Below, one piece after another: positions 8,471 to 18,547 of a DNA stretch of 64,000 nucleotides (positions are counted from its first letter, which is position 1; every line of letters starts with the position of its first letter). Source of the DNA: Novispirillum itersonii (GTDB taxonomy: Bacteria > Pseudomonadota > Alphaproteobacteria > Rhodospirillales > Rhodospirillaceae); the NCBI RefSeq assembly GCF_014205675.1, contig NZ_JACIIX010000012.1:62001-126000 (forward strand). The letters run 5' to 3'. The translations under genes and the position numbers were made by a program. The notes beneath the pieces were generated by a model, which saw nothing but the letters and a program-made list of their open reading frames with translations, had not been told where the DNA came from and searched no databases.

Positions 8471-8980
8471 ATGACCGCACAGTCCACCCTGTTCCCGCTG
8501 GACACCCCCTTCTCCACCCCGCAGGCCACCCCTGACGGGCGCAAATTCTGGATCGGCATCGTCTCCGCCGAGCATGTCCGGCGCGGGGTCGCCGGGGGCT
8601 TCGCGCAGGTGTGCCACGGCAAAGGCGGGCCGCTGCGGCGGATGCGGGCCGGGGATGGCTTTGCCTATTACTCCCCGACCGAAGCGTTCCGGGGCAAGGA
8701 GCCGTTGCAGGCCTTCACCGCCATCGGCACCGTCCGGGCCGGGGAGCCATACCTGTTCGACATGGGCGAAGGCTTTGTCCCCTACCGCCGGGACATTGAC
8801 TGGCTGCCGCAGGTCCACACCGCCCCGATCCGGCCGCTGCTGCCGCATCTGGAGTTCACCGCCGGGCGCACCCACTGGGGTGCCCCGTTCCGCTACGGGC
8901 ATTTTCAGGTCAGCGCCGCCGATTTCGCCCGGATTGCCGGGGCGATGGGGGCCACAATCAATACACCGTTCCCGGGCTGA
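8471..8980 (+). CDS. EVE-domain protein
   Basis: 169 residues, essentially one EVE domain: [20 protein letters not shown] at the N-terminus, [15 protein letters not shown] mid-protein, and [19 protein letters not shown]-like sequence near the end, characteristic of the UPF0310 group. EVE domains belong to the PUA-like fold and bind modified bases in DNA or RNA; some sit in defence or restriction contexts. Here the neighbours are a kinase/regulator pair and a convergent zinc-peptidase-like gene whose last bases overlap this gene by 23 bp, with no restriction or modification genes nearby. The ligand is unknown. Confidence 0.88.
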   Translation: MTAQSTLFPLDTPFSTPQATPDGRKFWIGIVSAEHVRRGVAGGFAQVCHGKGGPLRRMRAGDGFAYYSPTEAFRGKEPLQAFTAIGTVRAGEPYLFDMGEGFVPYRRDIDWLPQVHTAPIRPLLPHLEFTAGRTHWGAPFRYGHFQVSAADFARIAGAMGATINTPFPG

Positions 8981-9686
8981 GGCCGATTTCCGACGGACAG
9001 CCGCAGGCACTGCCGACCGGTCGGGCCGAGGGCAGGAAGCAACTGCCCTCGCCGCTGCGGCAGCGGGCGGAGGCCCCGTTTTCCGCCGCCGTCAATGGCC
9101 GGGCCAGCTCCAGCCGCAGATGGGCACGGATGCCGTCTTCTTCCTCATACGCTTCGCGCTCGATCGGGTTGGCCCGCTGCATGCCGTGGCCCCCAGCGAT
9201 TTCACGGCCATAACGGCAGCGGAACTGTTCCTCCCCCCAGTCGCGGTACTGGCGGATGTGCACCATCTCGTGCCCCAGCAGGGCCACCAGATCAACCGGG
9301 CGGGATTTATAGGACGGGTTGAGCAGAACCCGGTTGGCGCGCGGGGCCATGCCGTTGACCCGCTGTAACGGGCACCAGCTGATCTCCAGCCCGTCAAACA
9401 GGGCGGCATCGGTCAGCCCCAGCCGGATCAGGGTGGCGCGGGCCTCGGCGATCAGTTCCGGGTCATCGTTGCGGCCGTCCCACGTATCGCAGTAGTCCAG
9501 CAGCGGCTGGACCATCAGGTCAAACGGGGCGGAACAGGACCGGGTCAGCGCCCGCGCCACCGCCAGCGGATCAATGACCAGCACCGGGGCATCCGCCGCC
9601 CGCAGCGGCCCAGAAACCGACACCAAGGCCGAAACCAAGACCGGAACCAGCAGCAGTGCCGCCAGCGCCCTGCGCCCCCCCGTCAT
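8958..9686 (-). CDS. Secreted HExxH zinc-peptidase-like protein
   Basis: 242 residues. An N-terminal signal-like segment ([19 protein letters not shown], then PLRAADA) suggests export. The centre has [14 protein letters not shown], a zincin HExxH motif in a form like DUF4157 proteins, followed by [11 protein letters not shown], which could supply the third ligand. Several cysteines ([35 protein letters not shown]) suggest disulfides in the periplasm. Its ATG overlaps the stop of the upstream AlkD-like gene (ATGA at 9683-9686), so translation is probably coupled. It overlaps the EVE gene at its 3' end. Substrate and activity are unproven. Confidence 0.75.
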   Translation of the reverse strand: MTGGRRALAALLLVPVLVSALVSVSGPLRAADAPVLVIDPLAVARALTRSCSAPFDLMVQPLLDYCDTWDGRNDDPELIAEARATLIRLGLTDAALFDGLEISWCPLQRVNGMAPRANRVLLNPSYKSRPVDLVALLGHEMVHIRQYRDWGEEQFRCRYGREIAGGHGMQRANPIEREAYEEEDGIRAHLRLELARPLTAAENGASARCRSGEGSCFLPSARPVGSACGCPSEIGLSPGTVY

Positions 9687-10453
9687 GCCGTTTCCTTCAG
9701 GCTGCGCTGCGCCCGCTTGCAGATATAGCGCGTGGCCGCCACCGGGCTTTCCGCCAGCCAGCGGGCACACAGGGCCCGCACCCAGTCCGGGTGATCCTTG
9801 GCAGCATCGTTCAGCCAGTTGGCCACCGAATCCTGCACGTAGCGCGCCGGATCGGCCCGCAGCGGTTCCAGCAGCGGCAGGCCGGGAGACGGATCGGCCC
9901 GCAGCACCGCCGCATGGGCGCACCACACCCCACGCGGCCGCAGGGCTTCCGAGGCAAAGCGGCGCAGCCAGTCCGAGGGTTCCGCCGTCCACGGGGTCAG
10001 CAGGGCAATCGCCTGCGGCACATCGGTCAGCAGGGTTGGGCGGGCGGCCAGCCACACCCATTCCCGCACCCCGAAATGCGGATCATCGGCCAGAGGGCGC
10101 AACACCGCCAGCAGGGCCGGAAGATCCGCGCCATGCTGCTGGGCCAGCGCATAACACACCCAGCCGCGCACCGTATCCGACGGATGCCCGGCCAGCGCCG
10201 ACAGATCGGCCCCGGCCTGCCGCAGCAGGGTGCCGCCCAGCGCCATCCGCCGGGTCACGCCCTCGCCCGCCGCCGCCTGCATCGCCGTTGCATCCGCCTG
10301 CGGCACCACCGCCGCCAGCAGAACGGCAAAATCCATCGCCAGCCCTTCGGTCAGGGTGGCAATCGCCACCCGCCCGGCATTCAGCTCCGCCAGACGCTCC
10401 GGCGCTACATCCGCCACACCGCGCCCTGACGGGGCTTTTCCGGTCACTGCCAT
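9683..10453 (-). CDS. DNA alkylation repair protein (AlkD/AlkC-like HEAT repeat)
   Basis: 256 residues, all helical and built of HEAT-like repeats. The hallmark is YVQDSVANWLNDAAKDHPDW near residue 215, matching the conserved block of the AlkD/AlkC superfamily, with RRFASEALRPRGVW just before it. Characterised members excise N3- and N7-alkylated purines without base flipping. The catalytic Asp cannot be confirmed without alignment. AGGGAC lies upstream of the start at 10453. It is the first gene of an overlapping pair with the zinc-peptidase-like gene and follows the DppA-like gene by 13 bp, so the three may form one transcript. Confidence 0.85.
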   Translation of the reverse strand: MAVTGKAPSGRGVADVAPERLAELNAGRVAIATLTEGLAMDFAVLLAAVVPQADATAMQAAAGEGVTRRMALGGTLLRQAGADLSALAGHPSDTVRGWVCYALAQQHGADLPALLAVLRPLADDPHFGVREWVWLAARPTLLTDVPQAIALLTPWTAEPSDWLRRFASEALRPRGVWCAHAAVLRADPSPGLPLLEPLRADPARYVQDSVANWLNDAAKDHPDWVRALCARWLAESPVAATRYICKRAQRSLKETA

Positions 10454-10466
10454 CGCCAGTCCCTCC

Positions 10467-11318
10467 TTACTGTTGCAGCGATCCGCCCATCAGGCTCATC
10501 ACCGCCAGCGTCTGCAACACCTCGCGCATATCAGCAGCGGTGAAGGCGACAGTTTCCGCCCCCAGCCGTTCCACACCGCGCAGCAGCGACAGGCCATCGG
10601 CGATGAACTGGGTGGTCACTTCCACCTCGGCGCGGAACGGCACCAGCAGCCCGACATCGGCCCCGGCCGGAACCGGATGCTGCACCCGGGCCTGCGCATG
10701 GCCCTGCACCGCCGTCCGCACCGCGTCCTCGATCAGGTCGCGGGCGCGGTGCGGCGACAGACAATCAGCGGCAAACATGCCGATGGCGGTCTTGACGCAG
10801 ACCGTCGCCGTCGCCGGAAACTGGGCCTGCACCTCGGCACAATAGCGGTCATCGCCGCTGGTCAGCAGCAGCGGCACCCCCAGCGACGCCGCATAGCCGC
10901 CGTACAGGGTGGTTTCCCCGACCACCGCCCCGTTCAGGCGGATGCGGCGGAAGGCCTGACTGCTGAGGGTATGGGCGAACTGGCCGTATTCCCCGGCGCT
11001 GGCATGCCAGCCGATCAGCACCACCCCGGCATGGTCGGGGGTGATGCCCTGAATCATCGACAGCGGCCGGGCCCGGCCACAGATGACACGGGCGCGCGGA
11101 TCCAGATCCTCGGTGATCAGGTTGCCCATCGGGCCGTGGGAATCCACCACCGTCACCTCGGTCGCGCCACCGGCGAAGGCCCCGCGCACCGCCGCATCGG
11201 CCTCCGCCGTCATCAGGCGGCGGGCCCGTTCATATTCCGGATTGCCCCGGACCGCCTGCTGGCGTTCAAACACCGCCGCAATGCCTTCGATATCCACCGA
11301 GATCAGGATTTTGGTCAT
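10467..11318 (-). CDS. dppA: M55-family D-aminopeptidase (DppA-like)
   Basis: 283 residues. M55 features are visible: the metal-binding start ILISVDIEGIAAV, VDSHGPMGN near residue 95, VLIGWHASAG near residue 120 and FAHTLSS. Bacillus DppA is a zinc D-aminopeptidase acting on D-Ala peptides; M55 proteins are cytoplasmic decamers. The ATG at 11318 is preferred, ten codons inside the longest frame, because AGGAAA lies 9-14 bases upstream and similarity begins there. No dipeptide ABC transporter is adjacent, unlike the Bacillus dpp operon; instead AlkD-like and peptidase-like genes follow. A role in cell-wall peptide recycling is inference. Confidence 0.85.
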   Translation of the reverse strand: MTKILISVDIEGIAAVFERQQAVRGNPEYERARRLMTAEADAAVRGAFAGGATEVTVVDSHGPMGNLITEDLDPRARVICGRARPLSMIQGITPDHAGVVLIGWHASAGEYGQFAHTLSSQAFRRIRLNGAVVGETTLYGGYAASLGVPLLLTSGDDRYCAEVQAQFPATATVCVKTAIGMFAADCLSPHRARDLIEDAVRTAVQGHAQARVQHPVPAGADVGLLVPFRAEVEVTTQFIADGLSLLRGVERLGAETVAFTAADMREVLQTLAVMSLMGGSLQQ

Positions 11319-11402
11319 ATCCGCGCTTTCCTGTTGATGGCCCATCACGGCCTGTTAACGCCAGAACCGGGCCGTCCCCCGACCGCCCGGCCCCAAACAA
11401 CA

Positions 11403-12485
11403 TTACTTCCCGACAAACTTTTCGCAGGCGGTCAGGTCTTTACGGAGTGCCGCCGTTTCCGACAGTTTCAGGGTCTTTCCGGCATAGGTTTCCAGCACCT
11501 TGCCGACACAGGCTTCCAGCTTGCCATCGCCCAGCGCCTGTTCCTCGATATCCTGAACCGTCACGCTGTCGGTCTGCGGCTCCCCGTCCGGCGTCTGGCT
11601 GGTGGTGACATCGGCGGCGCAACAGACCGCACAGTCCGGCAGCTGGCTGACCAGCGGTTCCGGTACCTTCAGCAGATCCGCCAGCGCCGCCGGAGTCATG
11701 CTGCGGGTGATGCTGACGCTGTTGCCCTTGACGCTGGCATCACTAATGCCGCCGTTGCAACGGTCGCCGCCATCCCCCACCGGTTGCAGGGTCATGTGAT
11801 CGCGGCCGTCCTTATCCTTTTTGACCGTCACCGCCGAAACCTGACTGAAGAAGCCGGTGCCGCCGCCATTGTAGATGGTCAGCACCACCGGGCGGCCATC
11901 CGGCAGGGTTCCGGACTTCTGGTAAAAACTGTAATCCCGGGCCCCTTCGTTCATCCCCTCACTCTCGAAGCTGTCAGGGAATTCGCTGGGGATGGCACCG
12001 ACATGGGCTGTCCCGTTCTGGCACAGGGCCAGATCAATGCCGGTTTCCGCAGCATCGGCGGCGGCACCGACGCAGGCCGGATGCCAGGCTCCCGCCGGTA
12101 ACGGCTTCACCGCCGGGGCCTTGGCCCCCAGCTCCGCCAGCCGGGTGTCGTACTGCTGCACCAGACAGGGTGCCGCCGTCCACAGGGTCGGGCGTTCCAG
12201 CAGTTCCTGCGCCTTCTGCCCGGCGATGCCGCAGGCGGCATCCCGCTGCTTCAGCCAGGCTTTCTGCGCGGTTTTCACCGCCTCGGCATTCGGGCCTTTC
12301 AGTCTGGCCTTATAAGTGTCCGCCAGCAGCTGATCGCGTGCGGCCAGACCGGTGTCGGAGCACACGATCTGCTCCCCCAGCGTTTTTCCCGCCGAACAGT
12401 CAAAGGAAGGCCCGGCCTCCTGCGCCTGCGCCACACCGGCCATCAGCCACAGGGCCACCCCCCCGATCATCATCTTTACCCGCAT
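11403..12485 (-). CDS. Secreted protein with LprI-type N-terminal domain (DUF1311)
   Basis: 360 residues. A clear signal peptide (MMIGGVALWLMAGVAQAQA-like, cut near AQA) targets the periplasm. Residues ~25-95 form an LprI_N domain with paired cysteines (FDCSAGKTLGEQIVCSD, then AAWLKQRDAACG-like sequence). The rest has scattered cysteines (HPACVG, LALCQN, DRCNGG, CAVCCAAD, LEACVG, LTACEKF) and no known catalytic motif. LprI of Mycobacterium inhibits lysozyme, but most members are uncharacterised. ATG 12485 is preceded by GGGGGCAAGAG. The terminator of the aminotransferase gene lies just upstream, so this gene needs its own promoter or readthrough. Confidence 0.78.
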   Translation of the reverse strand: MRVKMMIGGVALWLMAGVAQAQEAGPSFDCSAGKTLGEQIVCSDTGLAARDQLLADTYKARLKGPNAEAVKTAQKAWLKQRDAACGIAGQKAQELLERPTLWTAAPCLVQQYDTRLAELGAKAPAVKPLPAGAWHPACVGAAADAAETGIDLALCQNGTAHVGAIPSEFPDSFESEGMNEGARDYSFYQKSGTLPDGRPVVLTIYNGGGTGFFSQVSAVTVKKDKDGRDHMTLQPVGDGGDRCNGGISDASVKGNSVSITRSMTPAALADLLKVPEPLVSQLPDCAVCCAADVTTSQTPDGEPQTDSVTVQDIEEQALGDGKLEACVGKVLETYAGKTLKLSETAALRKDLTACEKFVGK

Positions 12486-12499
12486 CTCTTGCCCCCAAG

Positions 12500-12532
12500 A
12501 AAAACCCCCGGCTCCGTCACCGGAACCGGGGG
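12500..12532 (-). terminator. Rho-independent terminator of the aspartate aminotransferase gene
   Basis: On the minus strand a 12-bp stem (CCCCCGGTTCCG with CGGAGCCGGGGG, one G-T pair) closes a GTGA loop and is followed by TTTTTC. It begins about 30 bases after the aminotransferase stop. Confidence 0.88.
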
Positions 12533-12564
12533 CAGCATCCCTCATGCTTATGGCGAAAGGATGA

Positions 12565-13845
<1,281 letters not shown>

Positions 13846-13923
13846 CTAAACGCGCTTTGCCCAAATGCAAAGCAGGGAACCGGCGGATGACCCGGCAACA
13901 GACGGAAAACCGCGCCACAGGCA

Positions 13924-13964
13924 GAAAAAAAGCGCGGAAGCCATCCGGCCACCGCGCTTTTTAT
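13924..13964 (-). terminator. Terminator after ndk
   Basis: On the minus strand AAAAAGCGCGG and CCGCGCTTTTTTT bracket a 15-base loop, 25-65 bases after the ndk stop. The stem is flanked by A and T tracts, so it could also work in the other direction. Confidence 0.82.
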
Positions 13965-13989
13965 TCTTAACCGGAACCCGGCGGCTGAA

Positions 13990-14412
13990 TTAGCCGACGA
14001 TTTCGGTCTGCGCGAAGAAGTACGCCACTTCGTTGGTGGCGTTTTCCAGCGAGTCGGAGCCATGCACGGAGTTGGCTTCGATCGACTCGGCGAAATCGGC
14101 GCGGATGGTGCCCGGGGCAGCGTTGGCCGGGTTGGTGGCGCCCATGATGTCACGGTTCTTCAGGACGGCGTTTTCGCCTTCCAGAACCTGCACCACGACC
14201 GGACCGGAGGTCATGAAAGCAACCAGTTCCGGGAAGAAGGAACGTTCGCGGTGCACGGCGTAGAAGCCTTCGGCTTCAGCCTGGGTCAGCAGCACGCGCT
14301 TCTGGGCGACGATGCGCAGGCCGGCATCTTCAAAGCGGGCGTTGATCTTGCCGGTCAGGTTACGGCGGGTGGCATCCGGCTTAATGATCGACAGGGTACG
14401 TTCAGTGGCCAT
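13990..14412 (-). CDS. ndk: Nucleoside diphosphate kinase
   Basis: 140 residues, exactly the usual size. It has the canonical start [18 protein letters not shown], the nucleotide-contact region [18 protein letters not shown], and the phosphohistidine His117 in [11 protein letters not shown]. It transfers phosphate from NTPs to NDPs through that histidine and balances the dNTP/NTP pools. GGGATAAGAAG precedes ATG 14412. A terminator follows the gene, so it is probably transcribed alone. thyA and folA, which also serve dTTP supply, are a few kilobases away but face the other way. Confidence 0.97.
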   Translation of the reverse strand: MATERTLSIIKPDATRRNLTGKINARFEDAGLRIVAQKRVLLTQAEAEGFYAVHRERSFFPELVAFMTSGPVVVQVLEGENAVLKNRDIMGATNPANAAPGTIRADFAESIEANSVHGSDSLENATNEVAYFFAQTEIVG

Positions 14413-14565
14413 CTTCTTATCCCTCTGGCTTCAGGAGCCTTGGCTGGTGCGTTGCCCCCCGCCGGACACGTCAGGCGTCCCGGAAAAGGCAATGCGGGAA
14501 AATCGCGGGCGTTATATCCTTTACCCACCGGAAAGACAACCGCCGAAACACAGATGTGTGACAAT

Positions 14566-14629
14566 CATCACAGGCCCGTCACGGGCTGGCATCACAGGCC
14601 CGTCACAGGCAGGCATCACAGGCCGTTCA
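14566..14629. repeat. 24-bp tandem repeat upstream of the ABC-F gene
   Basis: Two full 24-base units (14566-14589 and 14590-14613) share CATCACAGGCCCGTCAC and end in GGGCTGG or AGGCAGG. A third, partial unit starts at 14614. The array lies in the 284-bp spacer between divergent ndk and the ABC-F gene, ending about 70 bases before the ABC-F start. No other feature was recognised in this spacer. Confidence 0.8.
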
Positions 14630-14696
14630 TTTCCACTTGGCGTCTCTCTCTCATTTCGGCCTGTTCACGGCTCCCCCTAACTGGTATTCCACCCCC

Positions 14697-16610
14697 ATGC
14701 TGCACATTAACGACGTCGTCTATCGCATTGGCGGCCGTGTCCTGCTGGATCAGGCCTCCGTTCACATTCCCGCCGGGGCGCGGGTGGGTCTGGTTGGCCG
14801 CAACGGCACCGGAAAATCCACCCTGCTGAAGCTGATGATGGCCGAACTGGCCCCGGAATCCGGGGAGATCCAGATCCGCCCACGCGCCCGGGTCGGGCGG
14901 CTGCGGCAGGAAGCCTCGGAAAGCACCGGCAGCCTGATCGACACCGTGCTGGAAGCCGATACCGAGCGCACCGCCCTGCTGGCGGAGCTGGACAATGATC
15001 CGGCCCCGGAGCGGATGGGCGAGCTGCACGAGCGGCTGGCCACCATTCAGGCCCATTCCGCCCCGGCCCGCGCCGCCCAGATCCTGTCCGGCCTCGGCTT
15101 CCCGGCGGAGGATCACGGGCGGTCGGTGCAGGAATACTCCGGCGGCTGGCGCATGCGCGTGGCGCTGGCGGCGGTGCTGTTTTCCCAGCCCGATCTGCTG
15201 CTGCTGGACGAACCGACCAACCATCTGGATCTGGAAGCCACCCTGTGGCTTCAGAACTATCTGTCCGGTTATCCCGGCACCCTGATTGTGGTGTCGCATG
15301 ACCGCGACCTGCTGAACGAAGTGCCCAACCGCACTGTCCATCTGGAAAACGGCAAGCTGGTCGCCTACGGCGGCAATTACGACACCTTCGAGAAGACCCG
15401 GCGCGAAAAGCTGGAGCTGCTGGTCAAGGCATCGGCCAAGCAGATGGAACAGCGCAAGAAGATGGAAGCGTTCATCGACCGCTTCCGCGCCAAGGCCAGC
15501 AAGGCCCGGCAGGCCCAGAGCCGCATCAAGATGCTGGAGCGGATGGGGCCGGTGGTGTCGGTGATCGAAGAGCGGAGCATCACGCTGGAATTCCCCGATC
15601 CCGAACCGCTGTCGCCGCCGGTGATCGCGGTCGAGAACGGCGTGGTCGGCTACGATGGCCGGGCGGTGCTGCGCAAGATCAACCTGCGCATTGATCAGGA
15701 TGACCGCATCGCCCTGCTGGGGGCCAACGGCAACGGCAAGTCGACTCTGGCCAAGCTGCTGACCGGGCGGCTGGCGCTGATGGACGGCGAGATGCGCAAA
15801 TCATCGAAGCTGCGCATCGGCTACTTCGCCCAGCACCAGACCGACGAGCTGAACCCCGACGACACCCCGCTGGGCCATATGACCAAGGCGCTGACCCCGC
15901 CGGGCGGCATGGCCCCGCCGGAAAGCAAAGTCCGCGCCCACCTCGGGCGGTTCGGCTTTGGCGTTGATCATGCCACCACCAAGGTCTCCAGCCTGTCCGG
16001 CGGCGAGAAAGCCCGCCTGCTGATTGCCCTGATGTGTAAGGAACAGCCGCACCTGATCGTGCTGGACGAACCGACCAACCATCTGGATATCGACACCCGC
16101 GAAGCCCTGATGGCCGCCCTGAACGTGTTCGAGGGCGCGGTGATCCTGATCACCCACGATTCCCATCTGGTGGAATCCTGCGCCGACCGGCTGTGGCTGG
16201 TCGCCGACGGCGGCGTCGCGCCGTTTGACGGCGACATGGATGACTATAAAAAGTGGCTGCTGTCACAGGCCCGCGATGCCCGGCGGGACGCCGCCCCGGC
16301 CTCTGACGAGGCGCAGGTCTCCCGCAAGGATGCCCGCCGCGCCGCTGCCGAAGCCCGCGCCCGGATTGCCCCGCTGAAGCGCAAGGCCGAACAGGCGGAA
16401 AAGCAGGTCCATGACCTGACCGCCAAAAAGTCAACTCTGGAAGAAAAGCTGGCAGACCCCAAACTGTATGAAGGCCCGGCCGAGGCGGTGGCGAAGATCC
16501 AGAAGGATCTCGGCGACCTCAGCCGCCGCCTCGACGACGCCGAAGCGGTGTGGATGGAGGCGATGGAAGCCGTCGACGCCGCCGAGCGGGAGGAAGATGC
16601 TCTGTCATGA
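14697..16610 (+). CDS. ABC-F family ATPase (YheS/Uup-like)
   Basis: 637 residues with two nucleotide-binding domains and no membrane segments, the ABC-F plan. Domain 1 has Walker [10 protein letters not shown], signature EYSGGWRMR and Walker [15 protein letters not shown]. The linker (~residues 230-300) is the basic P-site tRNA interaction motif. Domain 2 has [18 protein letters not shown] and [12 protein letters not shown]. The tail beyond ~535 is an Ala/Arg/Glu-rich coiled coil. Length and layout match E. coli YheS. ABC-F proteins act on ribosomes, resolving stalls or conferring antibiotic resistance. ATG 14697 has no good ribosome site, so the message may be leaderless. The thyA start overlaps its stop. 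Confidence 0.9.
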   Translation: MLHINDVVYRIGGRVLLDQASVHIPAGARVGLVGRNGTGKSTLLKLMMAELAPESGEIQIRPRARVGRLRQEASESTGSLIDTVLEADTERTALLAELDNDPAPERMGELHERLATIQAHSAPARAAQILSGLGFPAEDHGRSVQEYSGGWRMRVALAAVLFSQPDLLLLDEPTNHLDLEATLWLQNYLSGYPGTLIVVSHDRDLLNEVPNRTVHLENGKLVAYGGNYDTFEKTRREKLELLVKASAKQMEQRKKMEAFIDRFRAKASKARQAQSRIKMLERMGPVVSVIEERSITLEFPDPEPLSPPVIAVENGVVGYDGRAVLRKINLRIDQDDRIALLGANGNGKSTLAKLLTGRLALMDGEMRKSSKLRIGYFAQHQTDELNPDDTPLGHMTKALTPPGGMAPPESKVRAHLGRFGFGVDHATTKVSSLSGGEKARLLIALMCKEQPHLIVLDEPTNHLDIDTREALMAALNVFEGAVILITHDSHLVESCADRLWLVADGGVAPFDGDMDDYKKWLLSQARDARRDAAPASDEAQVSRKDARRAAAEARARIAPLKRKAEQAEKQVHDLTAKKSTLEEKLADPKLYEGPAEAVAKIQKDLGDLSRRLDDAEAVWMEAMEAVDAAEREEDALS

Positions 16611-17401
16611 AGCAGTATCATGATCTGATGCGGCTGGTTCTGGAAACCGGCCACCGCAAGGAAGACCGCACCGGCACCGGCACCCTGTCGGTGTTCGGCC
16701 ATCAGATGCGCTTTGACCTGTCCGCCGGGTTTCCGGTGGTCACCACCAAGAAGCTGCACCTGAAGTCGATCATCCATGAACTGCTGTGGTTCCTGCGCGG
16801 GGACACCAACATCGGCTATCTGCATCAGCATGGCGTCACCATCTGGGACGAATGGGCCGACGCAAACGGCGACCTCGGCCCGGTTTACGGCGCACAATGG
16901 CGGTCGTGGCCCGATGGCAGCGGCGGCAGCATCGACCAGATCGCCCAGCTGGTGCACAGCCTGAAGACCAATCCCGACAGCCGCCGCCACATCGTCTCCG
17001 CCTGGAATCCGGCGGAGGTCAACGCCATGGCCCTGCCGCCGTGCCACTGCCTGTTCCAGTTCTATGTCGCCGACGGAAAGCTGTCGTGCCAGCTCTACCA
17101 GCGGTCGGCTGACATCTTCCTCGGGGTGCCGTTCAACATCGCCTCCTACGCCCTGCTGACGCTGATGCTGGCGCAGGTCTGCGGCTATCAGCCCGGCGAT
17201 TTTGTCCATACGCTGGGCGATGCCCACCTGTACCTGAACCATCTGGATCAGGCGCGGGAACAGCTGTCGCGGGAGTTTTACCCGCTGCCGCAGATGCATC
17301 TGGATCCGGCGGTGACCGATCTGTTCGCCTTCACCTACGATCACTTCCGGCTGGAAAACTACCAGTCCCATCCGGCGATCAAAGCCCCGATTGCGGTGTG
17401 A
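16607..17401 (+). CDS. thyA: Thymidylate synthase
   Basis: 264 residues, identical in length to E. coli ThyA. It has the folate/dUMP motifs: [18 protein letters not shown] near residue 21, [11 protein letters not shown], the nucleophile Cys146 in [12 protein letters not shown], and [17 protein letters not shown]. It converts dUMP and methylenetetrahydrofolate to dTMP and dihydrofolate. The start is set by a 4-base ATGA overlap with the ABC-F stop, with GGGAGGAAG upstream inside that gene. folA follows with an overlapping GTGA, so the enzyme that regenerates tetrahydrofolate is made from the same message. Confidence 0.98.
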   Translation: MKQYHDLMRLVLETGHRKEDRTGTGTLSVFGHQMRFDLSAGFPVVTTKKLHLKSIIHELLWFLRGDTNIGYLHQHGVTIWDEWADANGDLGPVYGAQWRSWPDGSGGSIDQIAQLVHSLKTNPDSRRHIVSAWNPAEVNAMALPPCHCLFQFYVADGKLSCQLYQRSADIFLGVPFNIASYALLTLMLAQVCGYQPGDFVHTLGDAHLYLNHLDQAREQLSREFYPLPQMHLDPAVTDLFAFTYDHFRLENYQSHPAIKAPIAV

Positions 17402-17916
17402 CCATGCCCCCCCAGACCCTTTCCCCTCAGGCCCTTTCTCTCGTCGTGGCCGTCGCCCGCAACGGCGTGATCGGCAGCAACAACGCCCTGCCATGGCACC
17501 TGCCGGATGATCTGCGCTATTTCAAGCGGGTGACGCTGGGCAAGCCGGTGATCATGGGCCGTAAGACCTTCGTCTCGATCGGCCGTCCGCTGCCGGGACG
17601 GCACAACATCGTGCTGACCCGTGACACCGGCTGGACCGCTGACGGCGTCGAGGTGGCCCACGACTTTGCCGCCGCCCTGACCGCCGCCGCCGCCCACGGG
17701 CCGGAAGCCATGGTGATCGGCGGCGCCGATCTGTTCGCCCTCGGGCTGCCGCTGGCCCGGCGGCTGTACCTGACCGAGGTCTTCATGGATCCGGACGGTG
17801 ATGTCCGCTTCCCGGCCTTCAACCGGGCCGAGTGGACGGAAACCGCCCGCACCGCCGGTGAAACGGATGCCAATGGCGTGCATACACACGACTTTGTCGT
17901 TCTGGAACGCCTTTAA
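17398..17916 (+). CDS. folA: Dihydrofolate reductase
   Basis: 172 residues. DHFR landmarks: [29 protein letters not shown]-type start (active-site Asp in the PDDL segment), [19 protein letters not shown], and [15 protein letters not shown] for NADPH and substrate. It reduces the dihydrofolate left by ThyA, using NADPH. Two starts are possible: GTG 17398, overlapping the thyA stop as GTGA and in keeping with the coupled ABC-F/thyA junction, or ATG 17404 two codons later. Neither has a strong ribosome site of its own, which favours translational coupling. Confidence 0.95.
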   Translation: MTMPPQTLSPQALSLVVAVARNGVIGSNNALPWHLPDDLRYFKRVTLGKPVIMGRKTFVSIGRPLPGRHNIVLTRDTGWTADGVEVAHDFAAALTAAAAHGPEAMVIGGADLFALGLPLARRLYLTEVFMDPDGDVRFPAFNRAEWTETARTAGETDANGVHTHDFVVLERL

Positions 17917-18038
17917 AATCAAGAAGGTCCATCCCCTGAACGGAATAGGCCAAAGGCACCATGATCCTTTTGCCACTCTTGACGCATCCGTAAGGTGTGC
18001 GACGATGAAGACCGTACTGTGGTAAAGGACTTCGTGGA

Positions 18039-18479
18039 ATGCCGCTGCGCCGCCCCGCTGAAATTCTGCTGGTCGAGGACAATCCCGGCGATGCCCGGCT
18101 GACCTTCGAAGCCCTTAAATCCAGCGGAACCTCCACCAACCACATCCACCACGTCAACGACGGGGAGCAGGCCCTGCGCTTCCTGCGCAAACAGGCCCCC
18201 TATACCAGCGTGCCGACCCCGGATGTGGTGCTGCTGGACCTGAACCTACCGCGCAAGAACGGGCGGGAAGTGCTGACCGACGTCAAGGCCGATCCGGCGC
18301 TGCGATCAATCCCGATTGTGGTGCTGACCACCAGTTCCGCCCGCGACGATATCAACAGTTGCTACGCGCTGGGGGCCAACGCCTATATCGTCAAGCCGGT
18401 GGAATTCGACCGCTTCCTTGACGTGGTGAAAAGCTTCGAGCTGTTCTGGCTGCAAACCGTCAGCCTGCCCCGGATCTGA
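18039..18479 (+). CDS. CheY-like single-domain response regulator (Rcp1-type)
   Basis: 146 residues, one receiver domain. It has the acidic pocket LLVEDNPGDARL, phosphoacceptor Asp in VVLLDLNLPRKNG, Thr in VVLTTSS and Lys in YIVKPVEFD. NPGDARL and LNLPRKNGREVL are typical of the Rcp1 group, small regulators that serve bacteriophytochromes and other PAS/GAF kinases. AGGA precedes ATG 18039. No cognate kinase is adjacent; the nearest (6.1 kb) already has a partner. A hairpin terminator follows. Output is probably by protein-protein contact. Confidence 0.92.
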   Translation: MPLRRPAEILLVEDNPGDARLTFEALKSSGTSTNHIHHVNDGEQALRFLRKQAPYTSVPTPDVVLLDLNLPRKNGREVLTDVKADPALRSIPIVVLTTSSARDDINSCYALGANAYIVKPVEFDRFLDVVKSFELFWLQTVSLPRI

Positions 18480-18497
18480 CCCTTCGACCACCCCATG

Positions 18498-18534
18498 AAA
18501 AATGGCCTGCCCCTTGAGAGGGACAGGCCATTTT
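18498..18534. terminator. Bidirectional terminator
   Basis: AAAATGGCCTG and CAGGCCATTTT form a near-perfect stem (continuing through CCCCT/AGGGA, one mismatch) around TGAG. It lies between the convergent receiver gene and the NHLP precursor gene and has A and T tracts on both sides. Confidence 0.88.
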
Positions 18535-18547
18535 GTTTACAGGAAGC

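Noticed and set aside
10230-12101. A 623-codon open frame on the plus strand
   Set aside because: Low-complexity His/Arg/Gln/Pro translation opposite the AlkD-like, DppA-like and LprI-like genes; no domain and no ribosome site.
14566-14629. Short direct repeats considered as a CRISPR array
   Set aside because: Units abut without unique spacers, only 2.6 copies, and no cas genes are present.
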